Below are positions 1 through 8,618 of a DNA stretch of 57,074 nucleotides, piece by piece. The stretch comes from an uncultured Acidimicrobiaceae bacterium (GTDB taxonomy: Bacteria; Actinomycetota; Acidimicrobiia; Acidimicrobiales; MedAcidi-G1). The number at the start of each line of letters is the position of its first letter. Positions within the stretch are counted from its first letter, which is position 1. The notes beneath the pieces were generated by a model. That model did not search any database. It was not told the DNA's origin and was given only the letters and a program-made list of their open reading frames with translations. The position numbers and the translations under genes are program-made. Location of the stretch: NCBI GenBank assembly GCA_913030665.1, contig CAJWFS010000005.1:1-57074 (forward strand), read 5' to 3'.

Positions 1-319
1 AGCCGTGGGCGATGAGGGTCTTGCCGATGATGCCGACGCCCTTGCCGATCTGGGGTCCTCCCCGTGCTGCCAGCGCCTCGTTCAGGATGTACTCGTAGAT
101 GCCTTCGCCCTCCTTGCCCCCGTACTCCTTCGGCCAGGTGATCCCCAGCCAGCCCTCTTCGCCGAGCCTGCGCATCAGTGCCCTGCGCTTCGGGGTGTCG
201 ACGATCTGGGCCATGTTCTCCCGCGTGGGGTCGAACACATCGGGATCGTCGTTGGCGTCCAGGAACGCCTCGACCTGGACGGCGAAGGCCTGCTGGTCGG
301 GTGAGAAGTCGAAGTCCAT
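1..319 (-). CDS. Acyl-CoA dehydrogenase, N-terminal part (cut by window edge)
   Basis: The reverse strand starts at an ATG at 319 and reads leftward, open, off the window edge (106 codons seen). The protein begins MDFDFSPDQQAFAVQVEAFL and continues through MRRLGEEGWLGITWPKEYGG. That is the helical N-terminal domain of FAD-dependent acyl-CoA dehydrogenases, which oxidise acyl-CoA to enoyl-CoA. The FAD-binding middle domain and the catalytic glutamate lie outside the window. It is divergent from the HMG-CoA-synthase-like gene at 534, and the 214 bases between them contain a perfect inverted repeat, which suggests shared control. Substrate cannot be told from this fragment. Confidence 0.88.
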   Translation of the reverse strand, partial: MDFDFSPDQQAFAVQVEAFLDANDDPDVFDPTRENMAQIVDTPKRRALMRRLGEEGWLGITWPKEYGGKEGEGIYEYILNEALAARGGPQIGKGVGIIGKTLIAHG

Positions 320-469
320 GCCTGGTCGGGGTTTCCGGTTCCGGTGGGTGGTGCTGAATCTGACGGTGTGTCAGGCCTTCAACGTATCCGATGCGTGCGC
401 CGCTGTCCCCTCCGGGAGGCGCGGGACGGAGGCCGGGGTCGGTGTCGATGACGTCACCCCGTAGGATCG

Positions 470-490
470 TTTCTGACGGACCGTCAGAAA
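470..490. promoter_or_regulatory. Perfect inverted repeat, probable TetR-type operator
   Basis: Arms TTTCTGACGG and CCGTCAGAAA are exact reverse complements around a single A. The site lies between the divergent acyl-CoA dehydrogenase and the HMG-CoA-synthase-like gene. A 10-bp-arm palindrome with almost no spacer is typical of TetR-family operators, which often control acyl-CoA genes in actinobacteria. The regulator is not in the window. A TAGGAT hexamer at 462-467, next to the repeat, may be a -10 element. Confidence 0.6.
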
Positions 491-533
491 CTGGCGGTCA
501 CCCACACGGCGGAAAGCGGAGCAGGATGGGAGC

Positions 534-1937
534 ATGAGCGGCAGCAGGGGAATCCTGGCCTACGGCGTCCACCTGCCCTACAACCGGCTGGCCCGTTCGG
601 CCATCGACGAGGTGATGGGAGCCGGCGGCGGACGCGGGCACCGGTCGGTGGCGTCGTACGACGAGGACACCACCACCATGGGCGTGGAGGCCGCCCGGCG
701 GACCCTGGCCGGCGGCGCACCCGGACCGGAGGCCGTGTGGTTCTCCACCGTCGCCCCGGCGTACCTGGACAAGACCAATGCCACCGTCGTGCACGCTGCC
801 CTTCGACTGGATGCATCTGTTCCGGCGCTCGACTTCGGCGGTGCTGCGCGCTCAGCCGTCGGTGCCCTGCGAACGGCACTGGACGGCCCGGCGCGGACGC
901 TGGTGGTGGCCTCCGACATCCGGGTGGGCCTTCCCACCGGGCCGGAGGACGGTGGTGGCGGCGACGCCGCTGTCGCCGTACTGGCAGGGTGCTCCGAGGA
1001 CGGCCCGCTCCTGGCCGAGTACCTGGGTGGAGCCTCGGCCACCGCAGAGTTCACCGACCGCTGGCGCACCCCGGGTAGCGACCATTCCCGCAACTGGGAG
1101 GACCGCTTCGGCGAGCAGGCCTACCTGCCGCTAGTTCAGAGGGCATGGGCTGATGCGTTGGCGGCTACCGGGCTGAGGACCGACGACGTGGCAGTCGCAG
1201 CCGTCACCGGACTGCACGCCCGTGCGACCAGGAAGGCCGCATCCGGCCTCGGCGTGGCCACCGCCGGCGACAGGTCGGAGACGGTCGGCAACGCCGGAGC
1301 CGCCCACCCGGCCCTGCTGCTGGCCGATGTCCTGGACACGGCCGACCCCGGAGACGTGGTCGCCCTGGTGGTGCTGGCCGACGGCTGCGAGGTCCTCTTC
1401 TTCCGAGCCACCGACGCACTGGCGGCCGGCCGGCCGAAGCGGTCGGTGGAAGACCAGGTCGGGGACAGGGCCGACGTCGCCTACGCCCGCTACCTGGCGT
1501 GGCGTGGCCTGCTCCAGGTGCAGTCCCCCAACCGCCCGGGGCCGAACCGCACCTCGGCGCCCGCCGCCCTCCGTCGGACCGGGTGGAAGCACGGTTTCGT
1601 GGGTTCAACGGACCGCACCACCGGCATCACCCACCTCCCGCCGTCCAGAGTGGGGATCTCCGGTGGAACCGTCGACGACATGGACCCGACGCCCATGGCC
1701 GATGCCATCGGCAGCATCGCCACCTTCACCGTTGACCGGTTGGCCCACTCGCCCAGCCCACCCGTGGTGTTCGCCGTGGTCGACTTCGACGGTGGCGGTC
1801 GGATGCCGATCGAGCTGACCGACGTCGACCCCGCGGCCGTGGCGATCGGCGACAGGGTGGAGATGACCTTCCGACGCCTGTCCACGTCTGATGGCCTGCA
1901 CAACTACTTCTGGAAGGGCCGGCCCCTCCGGGGCTGA
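534..1937 (+). CDS. HMG-CoA synthase-like protein fused to a DUF35-like OB domain
   Basis: 467 residues. Residues 1 to about 330 follow the thiolase-fold layout of HMG-CoA synthase/KAS III proteins, and the last 115 or so resemble the DUF35 acyl-CoA-binding domain (zinc ribbon plus OB fold). Such proteins pair with SCP2-type thiolases, and a thiolase follows 26 bases downstream, so a two-gene acyl-CoA condensation/cleavage complex is likely. Two family features are missing. The active-site region reads ALDFGGAARSAVGAL (residues 99-113) where a catalytic Cys is expected. The ribbon region, about residues 358-372, keeps the frame G-S-x..G-x-x-H-x-P-P-x-R-V but has no Cys. It is therefore probably a structural or binding partner, not a condensing enzyme. 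The start ATG follows GGGAG. Fold fairly sure; role inferred. Confidence 0.75.
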   Translation: MSGSRGILAYGVHLPYNRLARSAIDEVMGAGGGRGHRSVASYDEDTTTMGVEAARRTLAGGAPGPEAVWFSTVAPAYLDKTNATVVHAALRLDASVPALDFGGAARSAVGALRTALDGPARTLVVASDIRVGLPTGPEDGGGGDAAVAVLAGCSEDGPLLAEYLGGASATAEFTDRWRTPGSDHSRNWEDRFGEQAYLPLVQRAWADALAATGLRTDDVAVAAVTGLHARATRKAASGLGVATAGDRSETVGNAGAAHPALLLADVLDTADPGDVVALVVLADGCEVLFFRATDALAAGRPKRSVEDQVGDRADVAYARYLAWRGLLQVQSPNRPGPNRTSAPAALRRTGWKHGFVGSTDRTTGITHLPPSRVGISGGTVDDMDPTPMADAIGSIATFTVDRLAHSPSPPVVFAVVDFDGGGRMPIELTDVDPAAVAIGDRVEMTFRRLSTSDGLHNYFWKGRPLRG

Positions 1938-1963
1938 GCCGGCACGAGGGGACTGGAGTCCAC

Positions 1964-3160
1964 ATGGCCTCACACGGCATACGGGACCGCGTGGCGATCG
2001 TCGGCATGGGTTGTACGCCGTTCCGGGAGCACTGGGACTCCTCCCTGGACGACCTCCTGATCGACGCCCACGGCCTGGCGCTGTCGTCGGCCGGCCTGGT
2101 CGCCGACGACATCGATGCGTACTGGTACGGCACGTCGCAGTCCTCGGCCTCCGGCATCTCGCTGGCCACGCCGCTGCGCCTGGCTGACAGGCCGGTGACC
2201 CGTGTCGAGAATTACTGCGCCACCGGGTCCGACTCCCTGAGGCAGGCCTGCTACGCCGTGGCGTCAGGGGCCTACGACGTGGCGGTGGCGATCGGTGCAG
2301 AGAAGGTCAAGGACGGTGGTTACCAGGGACTCAACGCCTTCCCCATCCCCACCGACGGCACCAACCGGACGCTCACCGCGGCGGCGATGTTCAGCCTCAT
2401 CCTCCCCGCCTATGCGGAGCGCTACGGCGTGGACGGGGACGAGCTTCGCTACGTGGTGGCGAAGATCGCCGAGAAGAACCACTTCAACGGGGCGCGCAAC
2501 GAGCTGGCCCAGTTCCAGCGCGAGACCTCGGCCGAGGCCATCTGCGAGATGGCGGCAGTGGCCGGTGGGCTCTCGGTGTTCGACTGCGCAGGGGTGGCCG
2601 ACGGCGCAGCAGCAGCCGTCGTGGTGGCTGCAGACCGGGCGACGGACTACACCGATGCACCGCTGTACGTGAAGGCCCTATCGCTGGTGGCCGGCAACGG
2701 AAGTGGGCTGGTGGACCCGGGGTTCGACTTCACCACGCTGCCGGAGTGCGCAGCGGCCGCCACAGACGCGTACGCCCAGGCCGGCATCACCGACCCGCGG
2801 ACCGAGCTGGCCATGGCCGAGGTCCACGACTGCTTCACGCCCACCGAGCTGGTGCTCATGGAGGACCTTGGCTTCTGCGATCGAGGCACGGCGTGGCGCG
2901 AGGTGCTGGACGGCACGTTCGCCCTAGACGGGGACCTCCCGGTCAACCCGGACGGTGGCCTGAAGAGTTTCGGCCATCCGGTCGGCGCCAGCGGCCTACG
3001 CATGCACTACGAGGCCTGGTTGCAGCTCCGGGGTGAAGCGCCGGTGGAGCGACGGATCTCAACGCTCGCCGATCGCAGCCGAGCGCTGATCCACAACCTC
3101 GGGGGCTACCCGGGCGAGATGGTCTCGTTCGTGGGGATCGTCGGCACCGAGCTGGGCTGA
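1964..3160 (+). CDS. SCP2/Ltp-type thiolase (acetyl-CoA acetyltransferase family)
   Basis: 398 residues, the normal length for sterol-carrier-protein-type thiolases. The nucleophile is Cys85 in NYCATGSDSLR. The HDCFTPTEL motif and the C-terminal GGLKSFGHPVGASG motif (catalytic His338) are intact. These enzymes cleave 3-oxoacyl-CoA or make C-C bonds by Claisen chemistry. Actinobacterial members act on steroid side chains, branched acyl-CoAs or aldol-type substrates, and usually need a DUF35 partner. The gene follows the DUF35-fused HMG-CoA-synthase-like gene in the same direction, 26 bases apart, with an AGGGG-like ribosome site. It ends 39 bases before the convergent gene at 3200. Confidence 0.88.
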   Translation: MASHGIRDRVAIVGMGCTPFREHWDSSLDDLLIDAHGLALSSAGLVADDIDAYWYGTSQSSASGISLATPLRLADRPVTRVENYCATGSDSLRQACYAVASGAYDVAVAIGAEKVKDGGYQGLNAFPIPTDGTNRTLTAAAMFSLILPAYAERYGVDGDELRYVVAKIAEKNHFNGARNELAQFQRETSAEAICEMAAVAGGLSVFDCAGVADGAAAAVVVAADRATDYTDAPLYVKALSLVAGNGSGLVDPGFDFTTLPECAAAATDAYAQAGITDPRTELAMAEVHDCFTPTELVLMEDLGFCDRGTAWREVLDGTFALDGDLPVNPDGGLKSFGHPVGASGLRMHYEAWLQLRGEAPVERRISTLADRSRALIHNLGGYPGEMVSFVGIVGTELG

Positions 3161-3199
3161 GCGACACCCATCTGGCCACCGGTCACAGAGAGCGATCGG

Positions 3200-3907
3200 T
3201 CAGGGGCTGACAGCCGCCCAGGCCTCGATGGCGGCGGTCTCGCCGAAGTACTCCAGTCCGGGCATGCGTCGGTTCCACACGAAGAGGTGGAGGTCTGAGG
3301 CCGTCCCCCGGACCGCCACATCACCCTTGCCGTGCTCTGCGGTGACCTGCAACGCACCATCGACGGCACGCACCATCCACTCACCCTCCCCATCGGTGCG
3401 GTGCAGGTGCAGCGATCCTTCCGGGTAGTCGGGGGCCGGACCCCGGAGGCGGTATCCCCATCCGACCTCGAGTGCTTCGGCCACTCCGTCGGCCGCCAGG
3501 TCGGCATCGATCTGAGAGGGGTGTCCGGCGGCGTTCTCAGCGTCCCAGCGGTGTATGGCCGTCTCGTGGGCCATCCGGCGACCGATCCATGCCACCGTTC
3601 GGCCTTCTTCGGGGCACCAGTTCCAGGCGGGCGCCGTCGGGTCGGCGCCGGCCAGCAGCGCCAGCAGGGCGTCGAGCGTCTGGCCCGCCGTCGAGGCATC
3701 GTCGGGATCGGGCCGGGCGGGTCGGTCTGGGGAGGCTGCCGACACCTGGGCCGCCATGAACCCCCACACGTTGCGCATGTGGTCGGCGAGGCCGGCGCTG
3801 TCCCAGTCGGGGCAGTGCTCGACCGTGGCATCCGGGGCACGGTCCACGGCGGCCAGCAGGGCCCGCCCCTGGGTCTGGATGGCGTTCAGGTACTCGGAAG
3901 GTTCCAT
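3200..3907 (-). CDS. Maleylpyruvate isomerase family mycothiol-dependent protein
   Basis: 235 residues from ATG at 3907. The start MEPSEYLNAIQTQGRALLAA fits the usual DinB-like four-helix N-terminal domain with the motif CPDWDSAGLADHMRNV. The middle reads WIGRRMAHETAIHRWDAE, the conserved helix that supplies a metal-binding His, and the rest is the MDMPI C-terminal domain. Members are metal-dependent, use mycothiol as thiol cofactor, and are multiplied in actinobacteria. Most have no known substrate, so maleylpyruvate isomerisation itself should not be assumed. It stands alone and converges with the thiolase. A CAGACT hexamer six bases before the ATG may serve as a -10 for a leaderless message. 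Confidence 0.82.
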   Translation of the reverse strand: MEPSEYLNAIQTQGRALLAAVDRAPDATVEHCPDWDSAGLADHMRNVWGFMAAQVSAASPDRPARPDPDDASTAGQTLDALLALLAGADPTAPAWNWCPEEGRTVAWIGRRMAHETAIHRWDAENAAGHPSQIDADLAADGVAEALEVGWGYRLRGPAPDYPEGSLHLHRTDGEGEWMVRAVDGALQVTAEHGKGDVAVRGTASDLHLFVWNRRMPGLEYFGETAAIEAWAAVSP

Positions 3908-3979
3908 GGCCGGAGTCTGGCCTGATCCGGACCGCAGCGGCCAGTCGTCGGGCGCCACCGGCCAGGTGGATCGCCGGGT

Positions 3980-4852
3980 TCAGGCGTCAGGTGGCGCATC
4001 CTGCTCGCGTAGGAATGCCTCCAGCTCGGCGGCCAGGTCGTCGCCCCGGGCCAGGAGGTCCTCGCTCTGGTCCACCTGGGACTCCAACCGCCGCACGTGT
4101 GCGCGTACCTCGGCGTCTCCGGCGACGGCCAGGTCCACGCGTGACTGCCACTCGGCGGCGGGGCCGTCCAGGTCGGCGTGGGCGGTGTCTATCCCGCTGA
4201 CCTGTTCGAACCGGCGCAGCAGGGCACGGGTGGCCTTGGGGTTGGGGGAGTCAGGCAGGTAGTAGGGGACCGAAACCCGCAGGGATATGACCGGAATCCC
4301 CGCCCGGTCGAGGGTGTCATGGAGTACGCCGACGACGCCGGTGGGGCCCTGGTAGGAGGGCCGGTCCAGGCCCAGTCGGTCGGCCAGCCCGCGGTTGGTG
4401 GAGCTACCGGTGACCGCCGGTGGACGGGTGTGGGGCGACATGCCGCTCATGGATCCGAGGGTCACGACCAACCGTGATCCGGACCGGGTCGTCGCCTCCA
4501 GCAGGGCTTCGGTGAAGGTGCGCCACCGGAGGTGGGGTTCGATCCCGGAGACCAGCACGAGGTCGCGCTGGCCTTCAGCCGTGCGGACGGCCAGCACGCG
4601 GTTCGAAGCCCATCGGATCCCGCGCACGTCGTGCTCGTCGAACTCCACGACGGGTCGTTCCTGGGTGAAGTCGAAGAACGTCTCCGGGTCCACGTCGCCG
4701 ACCTGCATGCTGTCCAGCCGTTCGGCCAGCCAATCGACGGCCGAGGTGGCAGATCCGGCGGCGTCGAAGAACCCGCTGAAGGCCACGACCAGGATGGGCC
4801 TGTCCAACCCGGCGGTGAACTGGTCGTCGGCGGTCCACCGGAGTTCGTCCAT
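3980..4852 (-). CDS. PAC2 family protein
   Basis: 290 residues from ATG at 4852 (MDELRWTADDQFTAG). It shows the PAC2 pattern: a domain opening with PILVVAFSGFFDAAGSATSA, a glycine-rich LVLVSGIEPHLRW strand, and a basic-acidic C-terminal helix from about residue 235 (HVRRLESQVDQSEDLLARGD) that looks like a short coiled coil. PAC2 proteins are related to eukaryotic proteasome assembly chaperones. In actinobacteria they are common single genes of undefined role, sometimes linked by co-occurrence to the 20S proteasome. No proteasome gene lies in the window. Divergent from the MFS permease, with 97 bases between starts. Confidence 0.8.
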   Translation of the reverse strand: MDELRWTADDQFTAGLDRPILVVAFSGFFDAAGSATSAVDWLAERLDSMQVGDVDPETFFDFTQERPVVEFDEHDVRGIRWASNRVLAVRTAEGQRDLVLVSGIEPHLRWRTFTEALLEATTRSGSRLVVTLGSMSGMSPHTRPPAVTGSSTNRGLADRLGLDRPSYQGPTGVVGVLHDTLDRAGIPVISLRVSVPYYLPDSPNPKATRALLRRFEQVSGIDTAHADLDGPAAEWQSRVDLAVAGDAEVRAHVRRLESQVDQSEDLLARGDDLAAELEAFLREQDAPPDA

Positions 4853-4949
4853 CCCGACAGGTTCGCAGATACAGGCGTCGGATCGGGGACCGGCGCCGGG
4901 GACATGCCGGATCAGGCCTACCGGGGGGACTCCGTGGGAGCATCCGCAG

Positions 4950-6170
4950 GTGACCCTCGTGGATGCCCACCACCACCCGTACAGGTGGGTCCTGTTCACG
5001 GGTATCTGCGGCGTCTACTTCGCCTTCGGGGTGGTCGCCATGTCGATACCGCCCCTGGTGGGCGACATCCGGGCCGACCTCGGCCTGAGCCGTGGCTCCA
5101 TGGGCCTGGCGCTGGGCGCCTGGCAGGTCGTCTACATAGTCAGTGCACCCGTGGGTGGCCGCCTCATCGACAGGCTGGGCCTCCACCGCGGCATCCTCCT
5201 CGGGGCACTCGTGGTGACGGCAAGCGGCCTGGTCCGGGCGGCTGCCGGCGGCTTCGGCACCTTCTGGCTGGCCATTGCCCTGTTCGGGGTGGGCGGCCCG
5301 CTCATCTCGGCCGGTGCCCCCAAGGCCGTCGGCCTCTGGTTCGGGACGGAGAGGGAGCGCCGTCTGGCCATCGGCGCCTACAGCACGATGCCGGCGATCG
5401 GTGGAATGGCGACCCTTGTGCTCTCCAACTCGGTGCTGATGCCATTGACCGGCTCGTGGCGAGCCACCGTCGTAATCGAGACGGGGCTGATGGTCGTGGC
5501 ACTGGGCGTCTGGCTGGTCGTCTCGGGTCGCGCACCCGAGCCGCCCGTGGCCGTGACATCGACGGGAGCCTCGGGTGCCGTCGGACGGCGGGGCCTGCTG
5601 GCCAGTTCCGAGTTCAGGTTGGTCCTCCTCCTGGGCCTCGGCGTGATGTTCATAGGCCACGGCCTGAGCGGCTGGATGCCGGAGGTCCTCAGGGAGCACA
5701 GCGGGTTCTCGGCCATGGCGGCTGCCAACTGGGTTGCGCTGGGTGGCCTCGTGGGGGTGGTCGCCTCCCTGGTGGTTCCACGTCACACCGAACGCCATCG
5801 GCTCCCTTCGGTGATGGCCATGATCCTGCTGGCGGTGGCGGTGGGGGTGGTGGCCGTGGTCGTCCTGCCGACCATGCTTGATCCAGTTCCGGTGGCCATG
5901 GCCGGGTTGCGTTCGGCCATGGTCCCGCTCGTGTTGGTGGTCCTCATGGAGTCCGACGCGGTGGAGCCATCGAACACCGGCGTCGCCTACGGCCTCTGGT
6001 TCGCCGTCGCCGAGATAGGCGGTGTGACCGGACCCCTGGTGCTGGGCCGGGTGGCTGACACCTCGGCCGGCTTCGGTGGGGCACTCCTGCTGGTGGCCCT
6101 GGTGTGCGTCCTCATGCTCGTGCCGGTCCGCCGGATGCGGCGATTCACCGATCGGGATCTTCACCGGTGA
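4950..6170 (+). CDS. Major facilitator superfamily permease
   Basis: 406 residues if translation begins at the GTG at 4950, which has GGGAG nine bases upstream and gives MTLVDAHHHPYRWVLFTGIC. About twelve hydrophobic segments are visible. The loop after helix 2 carries GGRLIDRLGLHRG, the MFS signature between helices 2 and 3, and a central hydrophilic region (SGRAPEPPVAV...GRRGLLASSEFR) separates two six-helix halves. Overall layout resembles the cyanate/nitrate-type or oxalate-formate-type MFS branches, but the substrate cannot be read from sequence. The open frame extends upstream into PAC2 without a credible start. The sulfatase gene follows 73 bases later and might be co-transcribed. Confidence 0.85.
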   Translation: MTLVDAHHHPYRWVLFTGICGVYFAFGVVAMSIPPLVGDIRADLGLSRGSMGLALGAWQVVYIVSAPVGGRLIDRLGLHRGILLGALVVTASGLVRAAAGGFGTFWLAIALFGVGGPLISAGAPKAVGLWFGTERERRLAIGAYSTMPAIGGMATLVLSNSVLMPLTGSWRATVVIETGLMVVALGVWLVVSGRAPEPPVAVTSTGASGAVGRRGLLASSEFRLVLLLGLGVMFIGHGLSGWMPEVLREHSGFSAMAAANWVALGGLVGVVASLVVPRHTERHRLPSVMAMILLAVAVGVVAVVVLPTMLDPVPVAMAGLRSAMVPLVLVVLMESDAVEPSNTGVAYGLWFAVAEIGGVTGPLVLGRVADTSAGFGGALLLVALVCVLMLVPVRRMRRFTDRDLHR

Positions 6171-6243
6171 CCCGTGCCCGGGATAGTTTCGGTAGCGGCC
6201 TGACGGTCGGACCGGCGTACCGGAAGCGCCGGGTGGGAGCCCC

Positions 6244-8574
6244 ATGACCAGCAGCGACGCGCAGGCAGACCCGACTGAGGCGTACGCGGGCTTCGGCGGC
6301 GACGTCGGTCGGGTCATGTCCACGTCGACGCCGGACTGGCCCGAGCCTCCCACGGCTCCGGACGGTGCGCCCAACGTGCTGGTCATGCTGGTGGACGACC
6401 TGGGGTACAGCGACGTTGGGTGCTACGGCTCTGAGGTGGACACCCCAAACATCGACAGGCTGGCCACCGAAGGCCTGCGCTACACCAACTTCCACGTCAA
6501 CCCGATGTGTTCGCCCACGCGGGCCTCCCTGCTCACGGGGCTGAACCACCACCTGGCGGGCGTGGGCACCGTGTGCCACATGGAGCCGGGCTTCCCCGGC
6601 TACGCAGCGTCCATCCGCGACGACGCCGTCACGATGGGCGAGGTCCTCCGGGATGCCGGCTGGTCGACGCTCATGGTCGGCAAGTGGCACCTCTGCCCGG
6701 ACTCACAGCTCACCGAGGCCGGCCCTCGGAACGGCTGGCCGTGCCAGAAGGGCTTCGACCGCTTCTACGGGATCCTGGACGGCTTCACCAACTTCCACCA
6801 GCCGCACCGCCTCTACGAGGACAACCGGGCCCTGGACATCGACGACTACCCGGACGGCTACTACTTCACGGACGACCTGACCGACCGGGCCCTCGACATG
6901 GTCCGCCAACTCCGGGACGGACACCCCAGCCGGCCATGGTTCCTGTACTTCTCCCACGGGGCGGTCCACGCCCCTCTGCAGGCCAGGGCGGACGACATCG
7001 AAAAGTACCGGGGCCGCTACGAGGCGGGCTGGGATGAGGTCCGCCGCCGACGTTTCGAGCGCCAGAAGGAACTCGGGATCATGGCCGACGACGTCGTCCT
7101 GCCACCCCGCAACACCGAGGAGAACTACGCCGTGAAGGCGTGGGACGACCTCTCGGAGATGGAGAGGGAGCTGTTCGCCAGGTACCAGGAGGTCTTCGCC
7201 GGCATGGTCGACAACGTCGACCAGAACCTGGGCCGCCTCCGTGACGGTCTGGAGGAGATGGGCGAATGGGAGAACACCATCGTGGTGTTCACCTCGGACA
7301 ACGGCGGCAGCAGGGAGGGGCTGGAGAACGGCACGTCGGCCTACTTCCGCACCCTCATCAGCCAGACGCGCACCAACCCGCTGGACTCCGTGGAGCTGGA
7401 CCACTCACGCCTGGACCTGATGGGCGGACCACAGACCCTTCCCCACTACCCGTCGGGCTGGGCCATGGTCTCGGGCACGCCCTTCCGCCTCTACAAGATC
7501 AACACCCACCAGGGCGGCCACCAGGTGCCGCTCATCGTCTCGAAGGGGTCGGGCCTGCCGGACGGTGGTGGGATCCGCCGCCAGTACCAGCACGTCACCG
7601 ACCTGCTGCCCACCATCCTGGACCTTGTTGGCGTGGAGATGGCCACGAGGAAGGGTGGGAGGCCGGTGCCGGCCCCGGCCGGTGCCAGCTTCACGGCTTC
7701 GATGGGCGATGTCTCGGCGGCAAGTACCCATCCCGAGCAGTACTACGAGCAGATGGGCCACCGCGGCATGTACCGGGACGGCTGGTCGGCGGTGGTCTGC
7801 CGCAAGGCCCGCACGCCGTTCAGCGAGGAAGTCTGGGAACTCCACGACCTGGTGGAAGATCCGACCGAGAGCCGGAACCTGGCCGACGAGTACCCGGAGA
7901 AGGTGGCCGAGCTGGTCGAGGCATGGGAGCGGGCCGCCTGGGCCAACCAGGTGTTTCCGCTGGACGAGGGCAACAACGTCAAGAACCTGCTCAGGCCTCC
8001 GTGGAACGCCGACACGGAGGCCGAGGCATGCTTCAGGCCCGGCAGCCCGACCACCGAGCGCTACCGGTCCCTGCAGCTCGTCAACTCCCGTTCCTTCCAG
8101 GTGGAGGTCTCGCTGGACCTGGCCGACGGCGACAGCGGCACGCTCGTGGCGCACGGCGACCAGGGTGGCGGCTACGCCCTCTACGTGGTCGATGGCCGCC
8201 TGCTCCTGGCTTGGAACGGTTACGGCTCCATGACCGAGGTTGACGGCGGCCCGTTGGCGGCCGGTACCTCCTCGATCATCCTGGCGGTTGAGGCAGTGGG
8301 GAACCTGGCCGTGCACGTGGAGTTGAGGGTGGACGAAACGGTCGTGGCCGGTGCCCGGGACCTGCCGGCGCTCACCGCCATGGCGCCGTTCCAGGGCATA
8401 GACGTGGGCATCGACAGGCGTTCGCCGGTCTCATGGCCGATCCGGGAGGGGTACGGAACCTTCGAGTGGAGCGGGACCCTGCACCATGTGACCTACCGTC
8501 CTGGGGAGTTGGCCCCGGACGCCGGGCAGCGTTGGCTGGACGTCCTACGCGAGTCGGGGACGAAGTACGAGTAG
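6244..8574 (+). CDS. Arylsulfatase-type sulfatase with C-terminal extension
   Basis: 776 residues. The alkaline-phosphatase-fold motif VLVMLVDDLGYSDVGCYG (metal-binding Asp-Asp) sits near residue 50. CSPTRASLLTG follows, with Cys89, the residue that a formylglycine-generating enzyme converts in type I sulfatases. GKWHL and FVVFTSDNGG-like motifs are present further on. The last 170 or so residues form an extra beta-rich region typical of the long arylsulfatase A group. No signal peptide is seen, so it is probably cytoplasmic. It hydrolyses sulfate esters of unknown organic substrates. A SulP anion transporter gene lies just downstream on the other strand, in keeping with sulfate handling. The ATG follows GGGAGCCCC. 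Confidence 0.92.
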   Translation: MTSSDAQADPTEAYAGFGGDVGRVMSTSTPDWPEPPTAPDGAPNVLVMLVDDLGYSDVGCYGSEVDTPNIDRLATEGLRYTNFHVNPMCSPTRASLLTGLNHHLAGVGTVCHMEPGFPGYAASIRDDAVTMGEVLRDAGWSTLMVGKWHLCPDSQLTEAGPRNGWPCQKGFDRFYGILDGFTNFHQPHRLYEDNRALDIDDYPDGYYFTDDLTDRALDMVRQLRDGHPSRPWFLYFSHGAVHAPLQARADDIEKYRGRYEAGWDEVRRRRFERQKELGIMADDVVLPPRNTEENYAVKAWDDLSEMERELFARYQEVFAGMVDNVDQNLGRLRDGLEEMGEWENTIVVFTSDNGGSREGLENGTSAYFRTLISQTRTNPLDSVELDHSRLDLMGGPQTLPHYPSGWAMVSGTPFRLYKINTHQGGHQVPLIVSKGSGLPDGGGIRRQYQHVTDLLPTILDLVGVEMATRKGGRPVPAPAGASFTASMGDVSAASTHPEQYYEQMGHRGMYRDGWSAVVCRKARTPFSEEVWELHDLVEDPTESRNLADEYPEKVAELVEAWERAAWANQVFPLDEGNNVKNLLRPPWNADTEAEACFRPGSPTTERYRSLQLVNSRSFQVEVSLDLADGDSGTLVAHGDQGGGYALYVVDGRLLLAWNGYGSMTEVDGGPLAAGTSSIILAVEAVGNLAVHVELRVDETVVAGARDLPALTAMAPFQGIDVGIDRRSPVSWPIREGYGTFEWSGTLHHVTYRPGELAPDAGQRWLDVLRESGTKYE

Positions 8575-8618
8575 GCGCCCTGGTGACCTCCGGGGCGGAT
8601 GGGACAACGGAGTCGAGA

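Noticed and set aside
4575-6386. 603-codon minus-strand frame across the MFS gene
   Set aside because: It runs through PAC2 and MFS regions, has low-complexity His/Gln/Gly composition and no recognisable fold. A shadow.
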